Made by a program: the position numbers and the translations under genes
The notes under the pieces: generated by a model
Told to the model about the DNA's origin: nothing
The model's database searches: none
The model's input: the letters and a program-made list of their open reading frames with translations, nothing else
Part shown: piece by piece, positions 55,669-64,000 of the stretch
How positions within the stretch are numbered: the first letter of the stretch is position 1
How the letters are laid out: every line of letters begins with the position of its first letter
From: Lunularia cruciata
Taxonomy: Eukaryota; Streptophyta; Marchantiopsida; Lunulariales; Lunulariaceae
NCBI GenBank assembly: GCA_948567375.1
Contig: OX419759.1
Location: forward strand, 28,311,493 to 28,375,492
Direction of reading: 5' to 3'
Length of the DNA: 64,000 nt

Positions 55669-58600
55669 TCAGGTCTTTTTGACTCCTACCCTCCCGCCGA
55701 CCGTCGCAGTTTTGAGAGTCCTCCTGGGTGTGGAATTCCTGGCAGAACCCAGGGAGGCCAAGCTCTTTTCCCTTCGCTTCTCCAAAATCTCCTTCTCCTT
55801 TTGCTCTATATATTTTCGCTTAGCTACTTGAAGTTGTTCTCGGAGATCCTCAATTTCAGACTTGTGCTCCTTCACCCGGGTCTGGAAACAGACCACAAGG
55901 AACTGAGAACAGAATCTTGATGAAGACTGGATAGTCGGCCATGTTCAACTAGAATTCCAAGTGTGGTCAGGAAAACCGGGGGACGAACTGTTATTTGCGC
56001 AGCATGCATCAAACATACTATGAAGTAAGAGTTATCTAGTTGTCGCATGTTGGTTACTGCACTAGATCAACATGATCTCCATGGAGGGGACAAATTGACC
56101 CCAAAAAAGCACCGAAACCGAGATATGCATGCTTTTCATAAGTTGTACCATCAACAGAATATACTAACTAATTTAAACTGAAGTAAATGAACAACGTAAG
56201 TAGCTTTGCCTGATATAAGAAAAGTTCAGACGACGTGGCTTTCAGTTGCTGGGTCTTATCACTAAGACTGCTTTTCAAACTGACTAAATGCTGTGCAGCT
56301 TCCGGACCAGGCTGACGAGCCAGTATCTTTTGCAACTCGATGTACAGTTTCTCCTTCTCTTTGATAAGCAAATCCTTCTCCACCACCTTCAAAGCGTAGT
56401 ACGGTAAGAGAAGGTTTATCAAGCAAGCTGCTTCTTACTGCATTGAGCGGTTTCAAAAGCTGTATACCAGATTCATGAACGATCTAGTTGATAAGCAGCA
56501 AATGTCCACGAATAAGTTCCAACTACCACTTGCATACAGTGTCCTTGTGTCACATCTTACTGAGGACACTAAGAAACACTTTCCTCAAGTAATTCAGTTT
56601 TGGGCATGTCGCTTGCATAGTAAGTGAAAATTCGAGAAAGTTGTAATCAAGTTTGGACGTAACATGTTTGAGCAATTGGAGCAGAATCCGTTCGAAGAAC
56701 GGGGGATCCAGAACCCAATTAGTAGGGAGCCGAGAACATGGACGTACCATATTCTGTAGTGGAATACAGAACTCGTCGTAAACAACCCAGTTCCATACCC
56801 ACGTCTGACTGGACTGACTCTGACTCTGACACTTGATAGTAAAATAATACTTATGAGTGGCCTTGAATTCTGCACAGAATAGGAGTTACCTCATCTGTCT
56901 TCACAATCAGGCGCTTTTGTAACCTCTGCACTTTATTGAGCATCTCAAAAACAGTCGGGTCAGTGTGTTCTAGGGTTCGCCATCGATGGACATTTTGTGG
57001 AGTCTCCAACTCCTCCGTCATTACGCGTACCTGGGAAACGGAACTTGACTGCTATAAGTACTGTTTCCAGAGATAAAAGGAGAGCCGTGAATGAGTAGAA
57101 TGTTGCAACGTTTAACCTTCAATATGTTTACCAATAGAACCTAATAAAAAAAGAAGAAGAATGAGGAGTAACTTGGCATACTCTCCGTTGATGTTTTTCT
57201 CTCTCACGCTCATCTCTCTGCCTCCTTTACTCTCTCCCCATTAGACGAAATACAGTTAGTATTTGTTGCCATATGTGCAAGTAGAGTTTTTTCTGTGCTA
57301 CGTGGGGTCTGTTGGAAGTGTGGATTGATCGTAGGGAACTAATTGAGGGAGACAACTTACAGTCTACAGCGTATGAGCATAGTTTTGGTGGGAGTACTGC
57401 TCATGCATTAAAAAAAATGGACATGACTAAAAATTCCTCTCGGAGAACAGTGTCCGTTTGTAGCAAAGCAAGATATTTCCTAACCTTCCAACGTTCTTTC
57501 ACAAGTTCACGACCAAGGCCATGAATCTCCCGCTTGAGGATGCTAATGCTCTTGAGAGATCCTGCTAGAATCGCCTGCTCCCGTTTAAGATCATTCAATT
57601 TCACTTTGAGGTTCCGAAGTTCATTTAGTCGGTCCAGGTACTGCAATCTTCCTTTCTCCAGAGTTGACTGCTGCGCTCTAATTTTTTCATATACAAGTCC
57701 TAGCTCCTCATCTCTGCGCGTGAGCTACACATAGACAAGACATATTTGTATAATGGAATACAGAACCCGTCGTAAGACAAGACCTATGATAATTAGTAGA
57801 TTTGTGCTTACTTGTTTGACATGGTATGTTGTCGTAACTAGAAAACAGGAACATGTTTGATAGGGAAGCTATGGTACCAATCGACTTCAAGAAATATCTT
57901 CAAATGATAGGCAAGTTCATAGCAGATAATACATCTTACTGAAAATCTCAAAAGATCTAGTAGTTCTGACACATCTGCACCAACTTCAAGTGAGAAATGC
58001 GAAAGAGAACCTGTGCAGCCAACATGTCACGCTCCGTTTTCACAACATTGTACTCCTTCTTTAAACGTACAACTTCTTCTGTAGCTTGATCCATAAGGAC
58101 GTCGTGGGTTTCTATCTTGGACGCATAAACTGAAATTTTCGACTGTACATTTTTAACCTTGATTTGAAGTTGGTTAAGGTTTTCATTTAGAACCTCTTTC
58201 TCCTTCTCGACCTACAAAACGCCCAAGCTCGTCACTGTTGATCGGATAAGTGTAATTTGCATCTAACTTGTGAAGCAAACATAACGCATGAATTGAAGAA
58301 TCATCTCATTAGCTTCGCAATCTACAGCGACCGTTACGTTTAGCAGAAGATAAACGACGAGTCTTCCTTGTAAAACATAATTACGAGGTCTAAGAACGTT
58401 ATACGGTTGAGCATGGATCTACTGGAAGGTCGCAGGATATCGACTTCTCAAGTCTGCTGCAACTTGCTTGTTGAAGCAGACAAACCTAGGCTTACAAAGA
58501 ATCATCATTTTCATCATGACAATCGTCTCTCGGATGCCACGTACCTTAGCAACCTTTATTGTTCCCTGTTCAATTTTTCCATCCATTGATTGAAGCTGAT

Positions 58601-61600
58601 CCTTCAGAGATTGAACCATCTGGTTTGAAATTTGCAACTTGCGCTTTGCTTGATTAATCTCATCTTGTGTGTCAACCAAACGCTTGCTGTACAAATTCTT
58701 CTCAACACGCACAACTTCAAAGAGAGCCTTTTGCTGCTTGACGGCCAACTCGGCAATATTCATATTCTTCTGAAGTTCCGTAACCTCTAACTCCTTTGCT
58801 CGCATTGCATCTAGTACCTGTAGTGTGAAAGTTGGTGTAAATGAACATTAGTATGCAGAAATGCATTGCAGGCTTATGATGAGAGATATCTTCAACCTGA
58901 TCCAAAGACGCACCAGGCATGCCATCTGAGAAAATTCCAATGAGAGACAGCTTCAAGTGGTGTAAGGATGGTGTGAGCAGAAATTTACTTTCATGTACTT
59001 CGACACTGATTCAGAAGAATTTTCCGAGCATTTCTGACGTTCTCTTTCGAGATGCTCAATGACCTGATCCTGTTTGGTTGTTGCATCTCGGTACTGCTGA
59101 ATCTCCATCTCTAGAGTGCTTATAACCGTTTCCTTCCGTCTCATCATATCTGATTGCTTAACTGCCCAATCTTCTGCCTACAGAAGAATGATGCATCTGT
59201 GACGTTAACAACGTTTGTAGCAGAAAGCCCATGTAAATGAGTGCTTGAAAACTAGTTGTTCGAAAAGTTAGACAAAAGGATCCGTTACGATGTTCGCATA
59301 CGTCACGGACCATTAAATTAAAGATTTTTAAGACACAGATTACAGGGCAAGACCCTTCGCTCATGTGTACCATCTACTACAAGAGAAACCATAAATTTCT
59401 GCAAGTTCGGCAATATACATGAGGGGCAATTTTCGTCGCCTAAGTGTCTCAAAAAGAAACTTCAATCGGTATCCAAGAAGTTATAGCAGTAAGTCTTGAC
59501 TTTTCATCTTCATCCACAAAAGTCCATTCACCTGTGTCCTTATCTTGGTCAGTATGTCCCGTTCTCTAACAGACTCCTCGTAACGTTTTCTTTCAGCTTC
59601 TGTCAGCTTGAGTTGTACTTCATTCTCCTTCTCCAGTTTTAAGGTTCGGTTGTGGAGATCCTCCTTTTGTTTCTCTATCTCCAGCTTCTGATCTTCGGTC
59701 AACTTTAGTTTGTTCAAAGTCGCCTCTCGTATCTACAACCATATGCCGCAAATCATATCATTCTCTTCAAATTTTAGCCTCTTATCATGTTTTCAGTTGA
59801 AGCATGAGTTAAAGCAAGCCAATACTGTACCTTCTTGGATTTGGCGATCTCCTCTCTTATAGCTGCAACTTCGTCTTCTTTAATCCTCATATCCACCATT
59901 CTCTCACTGTTTTCAGCCAGGAGCTGAGTGTTAAATCGGACCTGTTCTTCCAAGTCATATTGCAGCTTCACCACCTATCAAGAAACCCAATGACGATAAG
60001 AATCGTCTGTAACTAACATCTAGTTTCATCGACGAGGGAGAAAGGCAGTGACATATTGCCGAATCAAAAGCGATGTTTGACACATTGAATGTACTATATT
60101 TGTGTAACGGAATACAGAACACGTTATAAACAACCCGATTCCATACCCACGTGTGACAGGACTGACTCTGACTCTCACACATGATGGTAACCTAGTGAAG
60201 ATCGTCAATACTATCAATTACATAGAGAGGTAACCATGCGTAAGTCTGCAGAGAGGGGTTAGCATGATGTTTATAATGCATCGGTACCTGCAGTACATTG
60301 CGAGTGAGCAAGTGTAACCTTGAGAGCGAAACATAAATCAGTGACTACACAACAATGTTAGTGCACTAGACATGAACTGCCGGACTTTCAACAAATTACG
60401 AGACGCCCGGAGCGATTGTTTACATACATTGAAACGTGAATATACATACAGCACTGGTTTATCCTATCCCTTTTATGCAAAGCAAGAGGGGATTCTTCTT
60501 CGTCCTGGCACAAAATTGTCGGGTGTATACTTGACAAACTGGTATCTGATTGATTTCTTGATTCAGCTTGTCTCTGAGTAGTCTCAAGAAAGTCAGGCTT
60601 GATGTTCAAAAGGCTACGGCATGGGTTAATATAGTATTCCTCAAATAGCCAGGAGTGTTAGGAGTTCAAGAACAGTACTAACCTTTGCATTCAAGGAGTC
60701 CACCATCTTTGATGATCTATCTGCTGCATGCTTCTGTTCATTTAGAGCAGCTTCCATCTTGCTGACTTCTTCGCGGGTTTGTGTCAACTCTAATTCCTTC
60801 TCCTTGATCTGCGTGTGATAGGATTCTATTGATACTCTAAATTCTTTCAGTTCTTTCTCCAGCTTCTCCTTCTTTCTCAACTCCCTGCAAATGATTTAAG
60901 TCCTAGATGTTTATTACTATTCAACTAGCAAATCTGCTCACGGCGGAGGCAATCCAGCCATAAGAGCTGGCGAAGACTACAATCCTTTCTGCTCGTAACC
61001 TTAAATTCTTAGCTTGAAAAATTATATACTTCTGAATAGAGGTTTCACCATACCAATGCTTTTATGATTTGTTTCACCTTTTCCTCGATCAAAATTCTCT
61101 TGCTGTCAATATTTCCATTTTTGGATGAAGCGTTCTAGCACGCTCTAAGTAAATCTTTGTGTAGGACTGTGGTGATGGTTCGGCACAAATCTGACTCTCA
61201 GTGCAAAACCTAGTTCTACAGACAGGAGATGGAGGGTCATCACTATGTCTTTGTGTAGACCTAAGAGAGATTCTCTTGCCCTTCAGAGTTCGGGTTCAGC
61301 TATGAAGGAGATCATATGGTAATCTACTTCATCTTGGACAAGTTAAATTCATTTAATAGGTCTGGACAAATGAGAAGGGCGCACTAGGAGCGTACTATAG
61401 GCAAAACGCTTCAAGAGGAATCGTACTTCAATCGTTCAAAACTCACAAACTTCCAGCAGAAGTTAGAGAATAACAGCTGGAATGGAAAACAAGCAGATCA
61501 TTGTATCGTAAAGAATGACTGCCACTACACAATTTCATATGAGGGGTAGATCACAAACCTATCACACTCTGCCCGCTTTGCCTGAAGCTGGACTTTCACA

Positions 61601-63616
61601 CCTGCCAAGTCGTGCTCAAAATTTATTTTTTCTTCCTCTAAAGCCCTCACTTTTGCTACCCAAACTGCGAGTTCTTTCTTCAGCTCAGTTGCAGTGGCAA
61701 GATAGCGATCTCGCTCCCTTACCGCTATTTCCTTTTCCTCTTCCAAGCTGAGTACCTGCAGAGAACGTCATGATCATTTATTTCACGCGCTAGGCTTTCA
61801 ATAAAATGACGAAACTACATGGGCAACGCATAGAATAAGATGTGTCGTCAATGTATTCTTCATCATAGTATGCTACGCCCCTATGTCTGGCAGTTGCACG
61901 AAGGCGGCAAGATATAGAAATCTGTAAAGTAGTGGTAATACATGTGTATCTTGGCGCACTGTAAACGTGATATTTTGATCCACAAGCCCGCTCAAGTTTG
62001 CAATCTCTTGTTTTAGCGCTCTGTCCGCAACCAAAACAATTTCTTTTCAGGAGGAGAATCGGATGGAATCCGGAAAGTTATAGCTCAAGAGCTTCTTCTC
62101 TTTCGGCTTTGTATGTAAGATCACATTGCTCCTTGAAAACAGATCCTATTTTCTCCTCTCAGATAGTTAGTACAAATGAACAACAGGTGATCAAAATCTT
62201 GTTTGCATTATTACTCCAATATCAGATCGGGTTCAGATCTGCAGGGCCTGACCTGAATTTAGGTAACGAGAGTCTTTATTACCGCGAACACGAACATGTC
62301 CAATTATTCAGTCAAATATCTTTTGATACATTATGTCTTCGGGCTGTGAGTCGTTATGCGAGAGCTCTTCTTCACTAAAGAAGCTGTGCGGGCGTTCTAC
62401 TTAGCTATATAGGTGCAAATCATGGTTTGAGAGTAAACGACTGAACATATATGCATTATGTGCGTGGCACTTTTTGATATTAGTAAGAGATCAGAAAAGA
62501 ATCTGCTCCTGGCATCGAACACGAATCGGAAGCTGATAGTGACGGGCATTATGGCGCCAAAGCAGGCCTATTGAGTAATGTAAAACAGTACCCGTAAAAG
62601 TAACTTGGTTCTGTACCCAGGTTTTAAAGCATGACCGGATGTGACACTGACATTGCAAGCTTCGTATTTCATATTAAATTCCGCAAAACAGTCAGTTATA
62701 GAGCGATAAGCGAAGCATTCATTGTAGTTAGCTTTGTTTGCCTGAAGACAAGCAGGCATAGCATCTTATTGCTAAATTTGGCCAATAAACAAGAGTCTTC
62801 CCAAAATCATTCAAGAGTTAGTTCTTACAATGACGTCAGAATTGCTAGCGTACTTGACGCACGAGGAGCACTCATGAGGGAAAGCAAGCAATGAGTGAAG
62901 CATGCAAGAGGGCCATACTGAATGTTGTCCCTTGCTTTAGCTTCTTTCTCTTGGGTTGCATCAACCATCTTCCATGCTTTCGCCATCTCTTCTCGCAGCT
63001 CACGTATCAAGTGTTGGTCCTCTTCACTATGTGCTAGAGCGCTCTTAACCTTCACAGTGTTTGTCTGAATCTCAGTGTTCAGTTCTCGACATTTTTTGAT
63101 CAGGCGTTTCTCACTCTCTGCAAACAGAGGCTCCAACTGTCAATATGTACTATCACCGTTTAACGATATTTACATGTTGTAGCTACATCAGTCCAAGCTA
63201 CTTCTGTAGTACAGAAGAAGAGCAATCTGCTATCTACAGAAATCTAAATATCATCATCTAGAGGTAAGGCTCTTAGTCAAGTATAGACTGGCTTCATCTT
63301 GATGCCAATACTCACTTTCTTTGGTGCTGTGTTATTTGAAATTATTTCAACTAGTCATTCAAAATGAGCAGGTTTCCCGGAGGCATGGAAGAGGATGAAA
63401 GAAACGAAAGGTACACGACAAACTGCCTAGAATTATTCTGAACTTCCCAATTGTTTTATCTCATGTGACAAGAACATAAGGGTAATATGGGACTCGTAGT
63501 GACAGAATACCAAGCTATTTAGACGCACCATGAGACTTCTTAAGAGCCCGATGAAGTTTCTCATATTCCAACCGGAATCTGTTCAGGGACGGGTCCGTTT
63601 GGAGCTCATAGAGTAC
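55669..63616 (-). CDS. CFAP58: Cilia- and flagella-associated protein 58 (CFAP58/CCDC147), first exon outside window
   Basis: Coiled-coil protein of motile axonemes; in plants it can only serve sperm flagella. Exons in coding order: 63529-63616, 62919-63117, 61942-62020, 61559-61755, 60683-60884, 59831-59974, 59532-59732, 58989-59177, 58545-58817, 58011-58211, 57485-57724, 56890-57030, 56210-56386, 55669-55881. They total 2544 nt (847 aa plus stop) in unbroken phase, close to the animal length once a first exon of about 25-30 codons is added. Diagnostic blocks: CRELNTEIQTN with AKAWKMVDA, LRKKEKLEKELKEF, NLYSKRLVDTQDEI, PQNVHRWRTLE and ILARQPGPEAAQHL. All introns are GT-AG except that after 56210, which uses CAG|GCAAAG (GC-AG). 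No stop or frameshift, so apparently functional. Confidence 0.95.
56749..56841. repeat. Intronic short dispersed repeat, copy 1
   Basis: About 93 bp in a CFAP58 intron, roughly 85% similar by eye to 60094-60190. Shared blocks are GGAATACAGAAC, CCATACCCACGT and GGACTGACTCTGACTCT. Partial copies lie at 57741-57775 and, diverged, at 62574-62651. Confidence 0.75.
57741..57775. repeat. Intronic short dispersed repeat, partial copy
   Basis: Shares ATATTTGT and GGAATACAGAAC followed by CGTCGTAA with the copies at 56749 and 60094. Confidence 0.55.
60094..60190. repeat. Intronic short dispersed repeat, copy 2
   Basis: Best match to 56749-56841. Both lie in the same orientation in CFAP58 introns. No clear terminal inverted repeats or A-tail were seen. 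Confidence 0.75.
62574..62651. repeat. Intronic short dispersed repeat, diverged copy
   Basis: Weaker match (AACAGTACCCGTAAAAG, GGTTCTGTACCCA, ACCGGATGTGACACTGAC) in the 0.9-kb intron between exons 62919-63117 and 61942-62020. Confidence 0.45.
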
Positions 63617-64000
63617 CTGAAGAGTCCAAAAATGTCGGGTTGTCAAAGCAGGATTAACAAGGTGTAAAGATAAAAAATACGGTGAATCATCACAATTCAA
63701 TTGAGCTATCCGCGAGGTCCAAGAAAGCTAACTTCTCGCTAACAATAACATCAGAAATAACGATGTCAATTGCTTCAGAAAGAATTCATGTACTTATCCA
63801 CACATTTGAAAATGAAATAGGCGTGTTTAGTGGTTTATTATGAAGGGCAAATAAGACCACATAAATTGTACCAACTTAAAATTCATCGACCGAGAAAGTC
63901 GAGAACATTTAACACACAGACCACAAGTCACTGCCAGTAGAGATCATTCGCGGTATTACTGAATAAGGAGGAGACTAAACAAATCCTGACATTGTATCAG
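63617..64000. other. 5' intron of CFAP58, incomplete
   Basis: No sequence fitting the first CFAP58 exon (expected to end in phase 0 before VLYELQ) was found here, so the intron runs past the window edge. Confidence 0.6.

Noticed and set aside
1-64000. CRISPR arrays, bacterial operons, rRNA or tRNA genes
   Set aside because: No such arrays or cloverleaf-forming genes were found; introns, TATA boxes and LTR elements show a plant nuclear context.

Overview
The window looks like nuclear DNA of a land plant that makes flagellated sperm, most likely a bryophyte or another seed-free plant. About 50 kb is stacked, decaying Ty3/gypsy LTR retrotransposons of plant type. The right end holds a 14-exon gene for the ciliary/flagellar coiled-coil protein CFAP58, a family known only from organisms with motile cilia. 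Its short introns (about 0.1-0.9 kb) fit a compact bryophyte- or lycophyte-like gene. The species cannot be named from the sequence alone.

Layout. 1-3.1 kb: a minus-strand gypsy relic (gag, protease, start of RT) with a tRNA-Asp-like primer site. 3.1-5.6 kb: an 813-codon open frame broken only by stops, unknown function. 6.1-21.2 kb: element A, a minus-strand chromovirus whose gag is split by a 9.9-kb element (10357-20270). That inner element encodes, in one frame, Gag, protease, a complete C5 cytosine DNA methyltransferase, RT, RNase H, integrase and a C-terminal PHD finger. 21.2-24.4 kb: element B, plus strand, same family as A. 24.4-50.4 kb: a four-level nest, all minus strand: old chromovirus H holds C (25793-45721), C holds D (30186-44574), and D holds young element E (35055-42854). 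C, D and E each have matching target-site duplications. E's two 679-bp LTRs differ at 4 positions, and most of its gag-pol is open.

50.4-52.7 kb: AT-rich sequence without a convincing gene. 53101-53838: a tandem array of seven 69-bp units, each a 22-codon ORF for a hydrophobic micropeptide. Five units keep both ATG and stop, and the intact copies differ mostly at synonymous sites. 55.0-55.35 kb: a small Cys-rich ORF. 55669-63616: CFAP58 on the minus strand, complete except for its first coding exon, which lies beyond the window.

Two items stand out: the retroelement carrying both a DNA methyltransferase (writer) and a PHD finger (chromatin reader), and the polycistronic-looking micropeptide array. 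Also notable are the anomalous, circularly permuted LTR arrangement of the methyltransferase element, dense heat-shock-element motifs in the LTRs of the A/B/C family, and LTR divergence made up entirely of transitions in the two element pairs compared base by base.
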